From contig NC_009042.1 of NCBI RefSeq assembly GCF_000209165.1, positions 1,922,001-1,986,000 of the forward strand: a DNA stretch of 64,000 nt. Direction: 5' to 3'. The DNA comes from Scheffersomyces stipitis CBS 6054 (taxonomy: Eukaryota > Ascomycota > Pichiomycetes > Serinales > Debaryomycetaceae). Shown one piece after another: positions 20,362 to 30,966 of the stretch; position 1 is the stretch's first letter, and each line of letters opens with the position of its first letter. The position numbers and the translations under genes were made by a program. The notes beneath the pieces are model-generated. The model was not told the DNA's origin. It searched no databases and was given only the letters and a program-made list of their open reading frames with translations.

Positions 20362-21908
20362 CGGAAGAACTACAATATACAGTTAGAACGAAAAGTCTCA
20401 GTGAAAAGAATAGTAGAAGAAGCGAATAGAATATCCATGATTTTGGCAAGCCGATTCTTCTTGAAAAATGACTACTTGAATACAAACAGAAGAGAATACC
20501 AAATACAAGATGCTCGAATAGTAGCTACTGAGCAAGATTCGCAATTGCTTTAGATATGGAGCAACAGGATAAAGTAGTATTTAATGTGTAGTAAGGGAAG
20601 TAAAGTAATTTCGTTAAACCGTAAGAATCTTAACCAGCTTACCCGACACAGTAGCCATTTAAGCCTCTGAGATTATATGCCCATCAGTTTGCAATCAAAA
20701 TGGGATGATTTTCGGTTTTGTGGCCCTGAGACGTTGGAGATTTTTCACTGCGCGGCGGTGCCTACTGAATAGTCGGAAAGAGATCTAGACAGGCGAATCT
20801 GGTCATATCCAATAGGAGCACAACAAAAGGTCATAGACATGGAAAGAGGAACGCAGAGAATGAACCTCGACAAGAGAAAGTAGCTCAAACAGAAAAAGCA
20901 GCTCCAAATCGAAAATCCGACTCTTACGGTCTGATCTCGCAGTTTTGCGAAGATCTCATTATTCTGTGCAAATTTACTAGGAACCATAAAGTCTGAAAAT
21001 GACACAATGACAATTTTCGCCAGTAAAACCGATCTCCAACCTGGAGAATAAAATTTGGAAACTCCTGAAGGACAGAATAGTCATTCCAATTATCAACACG
21101 TCACAACTTCTACGTCCAGCAGATATAAATACGGGAGCGGAATTCTCTTCTGTCATCTCCTCAGGACAGAATCATCCTATCGGTCACGACCTTACTGCCA
21201 CATCCAGCATTGTCGCAGTCACGTGTTTTCCCATCTCTTATTTTCCTCCCAAGATTCTTCGGGCAGCCCCTGTATAGCCTGGCAAAAAAAATAGATTTAA
21301 ACGTGTTGGTAGCAGGAAAAAAAATCTGTGTAGTGTGTAAAGCATTCTTGAGATTTGTATATTTCAGCTTATTCTGTTCAATTCCACTGTTTATCAAAGT
21401 CACTTTGGCTGTAGTGTCTCCCTCCTGGCACCGTTGTCCAGTACTGCATTTGTCGTTTTGTCGCCTACTCGTTGAGCCAGAGATTGCAACATTCAGCTAC
21501 TCACACTTGTTAAGTTGTTTCAAGTTGACTCTCGACATCTGAAAACCAGTTCCATATTCTTTTAATCTTGGAATTCTTATCCAACACTCGTTGATTTTGT
21601 TATAGATCACTGCAAAAGTGATTCAGTCTTGATTTTTCAAATTTTTCTGAAGTTTCTCAACTGTGTGATCTATTCGTTGTCCAAATCCATCGAAAACTCA
21701 GATCTACAATTTCATCACTACTCAAATTCAAACCCAACCCATACGAATCCACAATACAAATAAACTCTTTCAGCTTTGACGAATAGTAAATCACATATTT
21801 ACTATAATTGAATAAGTCTGTTAGTCACCAACCCTTGATTTGCACCAAAAGTGCAGCATAGAACCCATAGGTAATAGATCGTACTATTTATTTACACATA
21901 TTATCGCA
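20362..21908. other. Intergenic, 1.5 kb, upstream of the ceramide synthase gene
   Basis: No credible gene. Short frames at 20745-21005 (-), 21055-21294 (+) and 21210-21542 (+) show no domain or coding character. The stretch is likely SSN8 3' flank plus promoter and leader of the next gene. Confidence 0.45.
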
Positions 21909-23138
21909 ATGACTGTCATGTCCACACCCATGCAATCGAACGAGTCGCTCGAAAGAGAAAGAATATACCAGAAATCGTTCTTGGCGTCAGTAGAACGGAA
22001 TCAGATCCCCATATCCCGTACAATTCTACTCTCGCTATACTTTCTCCATTACACATCACCAGTCTTCCACTCGTACACGTCCAAGTTTCTCTATTTGCAG
22101 AACCAGACGGACATCATCTTCGATGCCAAAACAGGAAAAGCGCATCCCCTCTACGACATAAGCATCGATGATGCTTACTACGTTGGCTTCTATGTGATCG
22201 CCTTAACTTTTCTCAGGTCCATTCTCATGCAATGGTGTTTCAGCCCTATCGCTTCGAGATTTTGCCAGATCTACTCCAACAAGGCTAAAGTCAGATTTGC
22301 CGAACAAAGTTGGTCATTTGTCTATTATTCTTTTTCATTTATTTACGGGGTGTTGTTGTATGTCCATTCGCCGTACTTCCTTAATTTAGACAACGTCTAT
22401 CTTGGATGGCCCAATTTCCCAATGACAGCCCTGTTCAAAAGATACTATCTCATCTCCATAGGCTTCTGGCTTCAACAAATCTTTGTGTTGAACATCGAGC
22501 AGAAGAGAAAAGACCACTACCAGATGTTCAGCCATCACATCATCACGTGTTTGTTGATCATTGGTTCCTACTACTATTACTACTTCCGCATCGGCCATCT
22601 CATCCTCATGATCATGGACTCCGTAGATATCTGTTTATCGGGTGCAAAGATGTTGAGATACGCTGGCTTCTCCACTGCATGTGATGTCATGTTCCTCTTT
22701 TTCTTGATAGCCTGGATCGTCTTGAGACACGGAGTGTACAACTACATCTTCTACCATGCCTACAGTAAAGCTGAGTTCTTGATGGCTGATGGCGAATGCA
22801 TACCCGGCGCAATTCAGAAGAGATGCTGGACACCAGCGGTTATCAACTTCTTCTTGTCGTTATTGGGAGGCTTACAGATCATCACAATCATCTGGATGTA
22901 CTTGATCATGAAGGTAGCCATCAAGGTTATTGCTGGTTTGGGAGCTGAAGATGTAAGAAGTGACGAAGATGATACTGAATTGGAAGATGACGACGAAGAG
23001 GAGGATGAACCGGAAACTGTTCGTGTCACTCCTGAAGAAGCTAAGGAGCTTTTGTCTCTGATGGAGAAAGACTCATCTTCCGATGCCACCATCGATGACA
23101 AGGAGTCCTCTGATGCCAGCATAGATCAGGATTATTAA
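21909..23138 (+). CDS. LAG1: Ceramide synthase of the Lag1/Lac1 family
   Basis: ER membrane enzyme that acylates sphingoid bases with acyl-CoA to make ceramide. The open frame extends upstream to a TTG at 21840; the first ATG is 21909, giving 409 residues. The TLC domain has several membrane segments and the Lag1p motif at about residues 205-252 (HHIITCLLIIGSYYYYYF, then MDSVDICLSGAKMLRY), including the paired histidines needed for catalysis and the acidic D-x-D-I-type residues. The C-terminal tail is strongly acidic (poly-Asp/Glu). CUG-clade yeasts usually carry two or three paralogues (LAG1, LAC1, and a glucosylceramide-specific one); which of these it is cannot be told from the sequence, so the symbol is provisional. 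Confidence 0.8.
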   Translation: MTVMSTPMQSNESLERERIYQKSFLASVERNQIPISRTILLSLYFLHYTSPVFHSYTSKFLYLQNQTDIIFDAKTGKAHPLYDISIDDAYYVGFYVIALTFLRSILMQWCFSPIASRFCQIYSNKAKVRFAEQSWSFVYYSFSFIYGVLLYVHSPYFLNLDNVYLGWPNFPMTALFKRYYLISIGFWLQQIFVLNIEQKRKDHYQMFSHHIITCLLIIGSYYYYYFRIGHLILMIMDSVDICLSGAKMLRYAGFSTACDVMFLFFLIAWIVLRHGVYNYIFYHAYSKAEFLMADGECIPGAIQKRCWTPAVINFFLSLLGGLQIITIIWMYLIMKVAIKVIAGLGAEDVRSDEDDTELEDDDEEEDEPETVRVTPEEAKELLSLMEKDSSSDATIDDKESSDASIDQDY

Positions 23139-23959
23139 AACCTCCCTTAAAAGTACTTGATTTGCTTCTGGTTCTTTGAGTTCCATAAAAGTACTTAATT
23201 GAACTAGTTCTTTGAGTGTGTACCATAAATTTAGAAGAAGCTCCAAGAGGGTCTTGGTGCTTCGCTCAGCACATAGTTGCCTGTTTTCCTGTCCTATATA
23301 TTGAAAGTGGTAGTCGACTCGTCGATTGTCTTTCAGCTGTACTGTAGTCTTGGGTATGTTGTATAGTTACTGCTAATACATATATTGTACATACAAGTGA
23401 TGTAGGAAGATATGTCGGAGTATGTTGAGGTACCGAGATATCAGAGCAGGGAAGTAATGCTAGATATATAATGATAGTCATGATAAAGTTCTGCTAAGTG
23501 CCCTTTATTGATTGGGGTTATTTTGCACTGCTATTGGGGGTATTTATGGTTTTCGCAGCCAAAGTACACAAATATGAGTCTTGACAAATCTGTAAAATTA
23601 CGAAAAAAAACAGTAGAGAATAGAAAATTTCAGCTGAATCTTCCTGTATCACATACTATAAGATACATATATCTGTTCCTTCCATTACAAACACTTCTAC
23701 TGTTGCTATTCAACATATAAATCAAAACTCATCCATAGCCAGACCATAAACTCTCCAGTTGCACCCATTTGCATGCAGGCGTTCTGTTTACCTACGCGCG
23801 CTCGAATTTGTGCGACATAATTATGTATGTTTACAAAATGTTCTTTACTGTATATCATCTCTTCTGGATTCAGATTCAATATTCAATATCAGATTCAGAT
23901 TCTACAATTGATATTTCCTTCTACTTCACATCCATATATATGCCGACTAGAGCGCATCT
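23139..23959. other. Intergenic, ceramide synthase 3' flank and KIP3 promoter
   Basis: Contains the short direct repeats at 23149-23217 (listed separately) in the 3' flank of the ceramide synthase gene, then AT-rich sequence leading to KIP3. No gene recognised. Confidence 0.5.
23149..23217 (+). repeat. Two imperfect direct repeats in the ceramide synthase 3' flank
   Basis: AAAAGTACTT occurs at 23149-23158 and 23187-23196, and GTTCTTTGAGT at 23171-23181 and 23207-23217. The order is kept and the period is about 36-38 bp. The repeats begin 10 bp after the stop codon, so they would be in the 3' UTR. Confidence 0.6.
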
Positions 23960-26698
23960 ATGAACGATCCCAATTCGCTCGTTCCCACCCGGCCAGCTTC
24001 TGGTCTGAAGACTCGTGAATCATCCATCACTGTAGCAGTGCGAGTTCGTCCCTTCACAGACAACGAAGAAAACAACCTCATTCGAAGCACCAACGACGGC
24101 TTTTTTCTCGGAGATGGCTCCTTCAGCAGCAACGCCCCGAATCAGGAAACTTCCCGAGCCTCAGTGTTTGCTCCCAAGGGAATCCGTAAAATCGTAGAAG
24201 TCGTTGATGACAAGATGTTGATCTTTGATCCACCAGAAACCAACCCTCTAACGAGAATGCAGAAAAATGCTTTTCCTAACAGCCTTAAGGGCTCGAGAAT
24301 TAGAGAGCATCGTTTTGTGTTCGACAGACTCTTCGATGTAGATGCTACCCAGGAAGATGTTTACCAGAACACGACTCGGCCTCTTCTAGATAGTGTTCTA
24401 GATGGCTTCAACGCTACGGTCTTTGCCTATGGTGCTACGGGATGTGGCAAAACTCATACTATTCTGGGCTCTCCACAGAAACCAGGAGTCATTTTCTTAA
24501 CTATGAAAGAGTTATTTGATCGTATAGACCTGTTGGCAGATACTAAGATCATCGATATCAGCTTGTCATATTTGGAGATCTACAACGAGACCATTAGAGA
24601 CTTGTTGAACCCAGAAACAGATCACAAGAAATTGGTTCTACGAGAAGACTCAAACAAGAAGATCTCCGTGTCAAACTTGCTGACTCATAAACCCTCTGCA
24701 GTAGAAGAAGTAATGGACCTCATCCTTGTAGGAAATCTGAACAGAACCTCGTCTCCAACTGAAGCCAATGCTACTTCTTCACGATCCCACGCAGTTCTCC
24801 AAATAAACGTGGTTCAGAAAAACAAAACAGCAGACATAACAGAAGAACACACTTTTGCTACTCTTTCCATAATAGACTTGGCTGGAAGCGAACGAGCTGC
24901 AGCGACAAAGAATATCGGTGTTAGATTGAATGAAGGTGCCAACATCAACAAATCTCTATTGGCATTGGGAAACTGTATTAATGCTCTCTGTGATACAAGA
25001 AGACGAAATCATGTACCTTATCGTGATTCCAAATTGACAAGGTTGTTAAAGTTTTCTCTAGGAGGAAACTGCAAAACTGTAATGATCGTATGTATATCGC
25101 CTCTGTCCCAACATTACGATGAGACGTTGAATACCTTGAAATATGCCGACCGCGCAAAGGAGATCAAAACCAAACTCATCAGGAACCAACACAATCTAGA
25201 CAGACACGTTGGTTCCTACTTAAAGATGATTACAGAACAGAAACAGGAAATTGAAGAGCTAAGAGCACGAGAAAACAAAATCGTGGAACAGACTATAAAC
25301 AAGCAGAAAACAGTTGGGGACAAATGTCTCCATCTTCTCTTGGAAAGCATAGACAACATCGAAAGTTCTTTGACGAAACAGAACCAGGAAAAATGGAAAA
25401 AGTATTTCATCCTCGCAAAGAGAAAGTTACTACTATTACAGAGAATTGAAACAGAAATAATTTTCGATAGCATTCTCAATTTGTTGAAGAACGATGACAT
25501 TGCTGTTGTCAACACGCTTGCTGATCTTTGCGAACAGCTCATATCGAAGATTGACTACCAAGTACCAGAATTGGAGCGACAATATTCGCAGCCAAATGAA
25601 ATAGATCTCATATTGGTTGAATCTACCCAGCAAATATTAAAAAAGCTAAAGGAAAACGAAGGCTGGTCTGAATACTACACCATTATATTTGAAAAACACA
25701 TAGGTCAATTAAGAGAATCGTTTGAAAGAGATGTACTTTTCAACTCATCAATCTTGTTTGACCATCTTGTACATGAATTGAATGACTTTAACTACATTGC
25801 CAGAGATTTTGTTAATGCATTGGTCGTTGGTTTTAGAAAGGGACCAGACGTCGTGGATGAGAATATGGATTTGGTTGAACAAGTAATCGGATCTCTAGAG
25901 CAGTTATTGAATGGAGAGTTCGATACTGCTATGGAGAAATGCACATCTGCATTCATGCAAAGAAAGATAGAGGAACAAGAAAAACAACAGGAATTGTCAC
26001 AACATAATTCCACAGATTTTGAATCTCTATCTAAGAACAGCATCTTGTCCAAACCTAGAGAGAACAAGAGGGGTCCACTATCGCCTTTGAAGTCATCACC
26101 ATCTAGAAGCATCAAACGTACTATATCGAAGAAACCGATAACTCCACGATTCTCACCTATCAGAGCAAAGAATACAAAGAAAGTTAGATGGGATATACCT
26201 AAATCCGATAGTACCTTTGATTTGAGCATGGATGAATCATTACAGAACGCAACTTTCAAAAGCGATCTAGACGACTCCCCTATAACTAATAATAATGGCA
26301 CCCAGAACATCCTCAGCGACGACTTGGGAATATCATTCGATCCATCACTTGATTCTCCCCCACTTGCTTATTCTAGTGGCAAGAAATTACTTAGCGACTT
26401 ATCCACAACGAAGAATAAAAAGTCTACATTCAGTAATCGTCGCTTGTCAATAAACCTTAGCTCACAATCAATTGATGGTTCTGGCACCACCGTTTCAAAA
26501 TTGCCATTGCTTAACAAGCATGCCAGCATTAAAATGACCAACACCAATGGTGCTTCTTTAATTCCGAACCCTACTTCTCCTAATCAATTGGGAATAGGTA
26601 TACCTTTTGTTGTTGACGCCAACAAATTTCATGTAGTTGATGTTGGTAACGGTGATCGAGATATTGGATCCAGCAGCACTGTTGAACGAGTAGATTAA
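23960..26698 (+). CDS. KIP3: Kinesin-8 motor Kip3
   Basis: Plus-end-directed kinesin that also depolymerises microtubules, acting on spindle positioning and length. The ATG at 23960 gives 912 residues (S. cerevisiae Kip3 is 805). The motor domain spans about 16-410: ITVAVRVRPF at the start, P-loop GATGCGKTH near 158-166, switch I NATSSRSHAV, switch II DLAGSERA, and the neck-proximal ETLNTLKYADRAKEIK typical of kinesin-8. A short coiled coil follows (about 415-450), then a long basic tail rich in Ser, Pro and Lys. The motif ISP-x-S has CTG at 25103-25105 (residue 382), where kinesins normally have Ser, which supports CUG-Ser decoding. It converges with the next gene, with 146 bp between stops. 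Confidence 0.93.
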   Translation: MNDPNSLVPTRPASGLKTRESSITVAVRVRPFTDNEENNLIRSTNDGFFLGDGSFSSNAPNQETSRASVFAPKGIRKIVEVVDDKMLIFDPPETNPLTRMQKNAFPNSLKGSRIREHRFVFDRLFDVDATQEDVYQNTTRPLLDSVLDGFNATVFAYGATGCGKTHTILGSPQKPGVIFLTMKELFDRIDLLADTKIIDISLSYLEIYNETIRDLLNPETDHKKLVLREDSNKKISVSNLLTHKPSAVEEVMDLILVGNLNRTSSPTEANATSSRSHAVLQINVVQKNKTADITEEHTFATLSIIDLAGSERAAATKNIGVRLNEGANINKSLLALGNCINALCDTRRRNHVPYRDSKLTRLLKFSLGGNCKTVMIVCISPLSQHYDETLNTLKYADRAKEIKTKLIRNQHNLDRHVGSYLKMITEQKQEIEELRARENKIVEQTINKQKTVGDKCLHLLLESIDNIESSLTKQNQEKWKKYFILAKRKLLLLQRIETEIIFDSILNLLKNDDIAVVNTLADLCEQLISKIDYQVPELERQYSQPNEIDLILVESTQQILKKLKENEGWSEYYTIIFEKHIGQLRESFERDVLFNSSILFDHLVHELNDFNYIARDFVNALVVGFRKGPDVVDENMDLVEQVIGSLEQLLNGEFDTAMEKCTSAFMQRKIEEQEKQQELSQHNSTDFESLSKNSILSKPRENKRGPLSPLKSSPSRSIKRTISKKPITPRFSPIRAKNTKKVRWDIPKSDSTFDLSMDESLQNATFKSDLDDSPITNNNGTQNILSDDLGISFDPSLDSPPLAYSSGKKLLSDLSTTKNKKSTFSNRRLSINLSSQSIDGSGTTVSKLPLLNKHASIKMTNTNGASLIPNPTSPNQLGIGIPFVVDANKFHVVDVGNGDRDIGSSSTVERVD

Positions 26699-26844
26699 AT
26701 TAGGCATCCATTTCAGTTCACTTCATTCATCCTATCTCGACTGCACGTTGATATAGCTAAGCACACATAATATAGCATACATTTAGATAACTAAACTATG
26801 GAATAAACAAAGCATGGGTATCTTGGGACAACTGCTGTCAAAGC

Positions 26845-27423
26845 TTAGTATCTGTCGCCGTAGCCACCTCTGCCTTCGCCTCTGCCTTCGCCGTGGTGTC
26901 TACCTTCACCTTCACCATGATGTCTTCCTTCACCACGTCTTTCACCACCAAAGTCATCTCTTCTGCTTTCTCCACCGAAACCACCTTGGCCACCGTGAGC
27001 TCCTTCACCACGTCTTTCACCACCGAAACCACCTTGGCCTCCGTGAGCTCCTTCACCACGTCTTTCACCACCGAAACCACCTTGGCCTCCGTGAGCTCCT
27101 TCACTGCGTCTGTCGTCGCCTCTTCCTCCGAAACCAGAGCTGCCACCGTGCTTGTTTTCGTCGTCCTTGTTTTGCTTGTGGTCCTCGTAAGCATCTTCAA
27201 GCTTGTTGGCACCAATAGCACCACCAATGACACCAGCAAGAGCACCCAAGTGAGGGTGGTTTGGAACCAACTTGTCTCCAGCGTAGCCTCCAGCAGCACC
27301 ACCAACGACAGTGGAAATCAAACCTCTGTCACCTGTTTGGCCGTCTCCACCTTGCTGGTTTTTCAGTTGTTGAGGCTTGTATTCACCTTGTTCACCGGAA
27401 GAGTAGAAATCGTTAGCAGACAT
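26845..27423 (-). CDS. Glycine-zipper protein with tandem Gly/Arg repeats, probably stress-induced
   Basis: 192 residues from the ATG at 27423-27421. The N-terminus MSANDFYSSGEQ resembles the start of several small yeast stress proteins. Residues 33-70 form a glycine-zipper, 2TM-type segment (GLISTVVGGAAGGYAGDKL and GALAGVIGGAIGANKL), which may associate with membranes. After a Lys/Asp-rich linker the C-terminus consists of hydrophilic Gly/Arg/Glu/His repeats, including three 16-residue units of the GGQGGFGGERRGEGAH type. The promoter has two stress-response-like elements, CCCCT at 27552-27556 and AGGGG at 27738-27742, with a TATTTATA box near 27531. Function is unknown; stress induction is inferred from these sites only. 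Confidence 0.75.
   Translation of the reverse strand: MSANDFYSSGEQGEYKPQQLKNQQGGDGQTGDRGLISTVVGGAAGGYAGDKLVPNHPHLGALAGVIGGAIGANKLEDAYEDHKQNKDDENKHGGSSGFGGRGDDRRSEGAHGGQGGFGGERRGEGAHGGQGGFGGERRGEGAHGGQGGFGGESRRDDFGGERRGEGRHHGEGEGRHHGEGRGEGRGGYGDRY
26972..27115 (-). repeat. Three tandem 48-bp repeats inside the glycine-zipper gene
   Basis: Units start at 26972, 27020 and 27068 on the plus strand. The first two differ at one base (GGCCACC versus GGCCTCC) and the third diverges at its end. In frame they encode 16-residue Gly/Arg/Glu/His units, so unit number can change without shifting the frame. Confidence 0.85.
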
Positions 27424-28643
27424 TATAATAGGGTAGCAATTGAGTCAATTGAGTTGAACAGTATACAATTGGGATCAATTGAGTATGGAAAACGAAAATA
27501 CGCTGGTTGGCCCACTGTGGATATGCACTGCTATTTATATGGCAGTTGTGGCCCCTCCGTCGACGGTATTACGCAAACAGAAACGTCCATGTGCGTCCTT
27601 TGAATCAGGAACAATTGGGCTAACTATCGTGACTCCAGTCACGGCTTTCCAATACATCCCCATGTTGGAAATTTCAGTGGTTCCTAGTCTGAATGCCTAA
27701 TTGCCCCAAATCTGTCCTACCGGGAGCCGGACAGGACAGGGGTGCAACCTGATTCGGAGCACGGTGGGGGGTCGCGCGCGACATGCAGATCAGGGCTCAT
27801 CGCAGATTCCAATTAGCCGAGTCGATGATTTTCATTTAAGGATCGAAACTAAGCCCATTTGGGCTGAGCTCCCTTCAAATGCCGACGGGATATGAAAAAG
27901 ATACAGCAGAAATGAACGCAACGTTTATATTCCATTAGTGTAGGACACTTTCACCACTTGTTCAATTGCTCAATCCACTTCTCCTATTATTTCACTGTCT
28001 ACTGTTAAGAATGTCGCGACTACATAGAGCCATGGCGAAAGTCGTGCTGCTTCGAAAAAGAAGAAATCTCCCTGCACTGTGGTGTCAGAATCAACTATGA
28101 GTTGAATTTCCTGCACAATCGCAAACATATGAAACTACTCTACAACGACCACGGCAACAAAATAAATATATTAACTAAGAAGATGAGTATATGAATATCA
28201 GACAGACACAATTCGGTTACTGACTGGTGAGAAGTACGAGAATCCAGATTTTGCAAAATCAAACAAGCTTTTATCTATTTTTGTTCCGTTTGGTAGACGT
28301 GTCTCATTCCTGTTTCTCCAGGCACCGCTCTGAGTGTGCAGTATGTTTCACAATCTACCAAGGATTGCTATCCCTTGTTCTTTGGCAAGTGAATGAAACT
28401 GTATATGCCTGATCCATATATGAAATTAGTGAATTTATTAATCCCCCGAATGAAAACCTAGCTTTCGAAGTCAAGCTCTCGATGATGGTAAAACACGTTG
28501 TAGTGTATAAAATTTTGATCCCGTTCCAGATTGGCACTTGCAATAATGTAACTCCTGCAATATGCCAATGGTAATTTTAGCCTCGGTTAGCTAGTTAGGT
28601 CGCTGTTTATGCAGCTTGTCAGCATACTGTTAGATTTGTAGCT
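27424..28643. other. Intergenic, 1.2 kb, promoter of glycine-zipper gene and SKT5 3' flank
   Basis: The first 330 bp hold the TATA-like box and two STRE-like pentamers noted for the glycine-zipper gene. A short GC-rich run with GTCGCGCGCGACA, a perfect GTCGCGCGCGAC palindrome, lies around 27772-27783. The rest is AT-rich with no recognisable gene. Confidence 0.45.
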
Positions 28644-30782
28644 CTACATGATGACACAATCCTTCTCTTGCGCAGCACTGCCTTTGGCTACTCCTCCTTC
28701 CACAGAATTGACATTCCTACTGCCCACAGTACCTGACCTTTTCTTGCCGATTTGTCGGCGCAACTTCGTAGCCGCAGCCTGATCTGAAATCCTTTCTAGC
28801 GACTTCTCCTCACCACCTTCTGCTGCACGCTTGTACCAAGTCTGTGCCTCTTCATCGTCCTTGATGCAACCAATGCCCTTTTCGTAGAAGTTAGCCAATG
28901 CGAATTGTGCCTTTGGCAAGTTGCAGACGGCTGCTCTCTTGGCCCACTCAAAGGCTTCATTCTCATCTTTAGGCAAAAAAGGATCGCTGCCAATAAGGTA
29001 CCAGGCACACATAGCCAACATAGATTCAGGGTCGCCGCCCAATGCAGCTTGTGTATAGTAGTGAATAGACAAGTTATTGTCTTGTGGGACAATTTCTCCA
29101 ACTTCGTAGAACTGACCCAATAGAGCAGCAGATTGTACATGGCCCAAAGCTGCAGCCTGCGAGTACAATTCCAAGGCATACTTCTTGTCAGCAATGACAA
29201 TGTCCTGGAACCCGTTGTAGTAGATCTTACCCAATTCAAACGGAGCCGCAGCTACAAGCTCGTTTGCTACATTAGATGCTCTTTCCAACCATTTAATACC
29301 CAGCTTCTTGGTGTTGATATGGTTGGGCATACCCATTCTGCCGTAGAACGAGTAGATACCCAACTTGTACATGGATGCCGGGTGGTTTTTAGAGGCTGCC
29401 ATCTTCAAGTACTCGATGGACTTTCTGGAGTCTCTGCCTGTTCCTAAACCCTCTTCATAACAGTAGGAGGTTCTGTAAGCCGACTCGATATGGCCATGTT
29501 TAGCAGCTGCTTGGAACAACACAAATGCTTCTCTATTCTCAACCCTGTCCAAAGCACCAGAACTGTACGCGTCAGCCAACAAGTACTGAGCATCTACATA
29601 ACCTTTGTCCGACAACTTTTTCAAGTAGTGAACGGCTTCCTTTAAGAGAGCACGCTTTAAACGCTTGTCGTCTACGGTAGAACCGTCCCCCAACTCGGTA
29701 CCGAGATCAAGAGTATCCGATTTCGACTTCTTGTGAGTCTTTGAGATCGAAAGAGACAGGCCATTCAGGTTCTTGTTGAAGAGCTCTTTCCTAGGCAGGT
29801 TTTCTATCGACTGCGAGGGAGTGTTGCCCTGACTAGAGGAGCCCTGGGAACCCTGAGAGCCATGATTGCTACTACCCCCTCCTACACCTAAATTAGAAGG
29901 TTCTGCATCCAACAAAAGGGCTGTTTGAAGCATGTATTGAGCGTACTGGAACAAAACGGTAGGGTCGTTGGACTTTTTGGCGTTTTTTCGGTATAACTCA
30001 ATTGTTTTGATTCGCGGCATGAGATGCGTCGAGTTTGAGCCGAGGTACAGCTGGATTATGTTCTGGCTGAAATCGACCATCGACGCGTTGTCTCTGTCGT
30101 AGAAGAAAGATGAAGTAGACGATACTGAACGGCTGTGGCCATACTTTTGCTGTGGCATAGGCAAGTTGTTTTCCGACTTGGAGAACATCAGATCGACGTT
30201 TGGTGTCTGCTGGTTCAAGTTGAAGTTGGTGACAGACGAAGTAGCTGAAAGCGGATTGGATGGAGGTGAAACTACAGCAGTGTTGGATGCGAATACAGGA
30301 GGAGGAGTCAGCGAGTCGTACTGGGGGTATGGAGTTGCGACACTGGCAGGAATGGGAGATTTTCCATGGATGCTGCTGGTGTTGCTAGTATTGTTGGTGA
30401 TACTGCTCAAATTGTGGAGCTTTGGCGACTGGAGAATGGAACCACTATTGTGGTGAGAAAGGCCGTTACTGGCCACACTTCCTACATTTACGTTTTCTAC
30501 GTTTGCAGCAGTTTCATCTACAGGGGTCTGGTAGTTCGAAGAAGAGCCGTGGGAAGATGAGTTCGTGGAATCGGCGATGGTAGGCGTGTCGCTGGCAAGA
30601 TTTGTGTTGCTTCCGTTGTATTTGTTGACAGAAGAAGACGAGACGTTTTTGGTAGGAGCCAATGTTGCCTCAGACGCGGTCAGGATATGGGGAAGAGCGT
30701 AGTCACCGGTAGTGGCGAAATCGCCCTCTACGGGGTACGGAGCCGATGAAGGCGCCTTCTGGCGGTATGGATGTGTACTCAT
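28644..30782 (-). CDS. SKT5: Chitin synthase III activator Skt5/Chs4 (Sel1 repeats, CAAX box)
   Basis: Activator and bud-neck linker of chitin synthase III (Chs3). The ATG at 30782-30780 gives 712 residues (S. cerevisiae Skt5 is 696). The N-terminal half is disordered, rich in Ser, Asn and Pro. Seven or so Sel1-like repeats follow between about residues 380 and 660, with the A-x-x-G-x-x-x-A pattern (AQYLLADAYSSG, ASMYKLGIYSFYG, SAALLGQFYEVG, AQFALANFYEKG). The C-terminus is CVIM, a CAAX farnesylation box at the same place as in yeast Skt5, implying membrane attachment. The paralogue Shc1 is the alternative; length and CAAX box favour Skt5/Chs4. A 2-kb gap lies upstream. Confidence 0.9.
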   Translation of the reverse strand: MSTHPYRQKAPSSAPYPVEGDFATTGDYALPHILTASEATLAPTKNVSSSSVNKYNGSNTNLASDTPTIADSTNSSSHGSSSNYQTPVDETAANVENVNVGSVASNGLSHHNSGSILQSPKLHNLSSITNNTSNTSSIHGKSPIPASVATPYPQYDSLTPPPVFASNTAVVSPPSNPLSATSSVTNFNLNQQTPNVDLMFSKSENNLPMPQQKYGHSRSVSSTSSFFYDRDNASMVDFSQNIIQLYLGSNSTHLMPRIKTIELYRKNAKKSNDPTVLFQYAQYMLQTALLLDAEPSNLGVGGGSSNHGSQGSQGSSSQGNTPSQSIENLPRKELFNKNLNGLSLSISKTHKKSKSDTLDLGTELGDGSTVDDKRLKRALLKEAVHYLKKLSDKGYVDAQYLLADAYSSGALDRVENREAFVLFQAAAKHGHIESAYRTSYCYEEGLGTGRDSRKSIEYLKMAASKNHPASMYKLGIYSFYGRMGMPNHINTKKLGIKWLERASNVANELVAAAPFELGKIYYNGFQDIVIADKKYALELYSQAAALGHVQSAALLGQFYEVGEIVPQDNNLSIHYYTQAALGGDPESMLAMCAWYLIGSDPFLPKDENEAFEWAKRAAVCNLPKAQFALANFYEKGIGCIKDDEEAQTWYKRAAEGGEEKSLERISDQAAATKLRRQIGKKRSGTVGSRNVNSVEGGVAKGSAAQEKDCVIM

Positions 30783-30929
30783 GGTGATGATTTTTCCAGA
30801 AAACTTGTGAGAATTGATGAATGAAATGAAAATGAGAAAATGTGAAGATTATGATGACTATGAAATTATGAAGATGTTGGTTATGAAAATATGAAGCTCT
30901 GTGTTTAGACTATGAGCGGATGTTGCTGG

Positions 30930-30966
30930 ATATGTATGTGTATGTGTATGTGAATATGAATATATG
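30930..30966. repeat. TGTATG/TATG microsatellite in the SKT5 leader
   Basis: Alternating TATG, TGTATG and AATATG units over about 37 bp, roughly 150 bp upstream of the SKT5 start codon. Confidence 0.7.
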
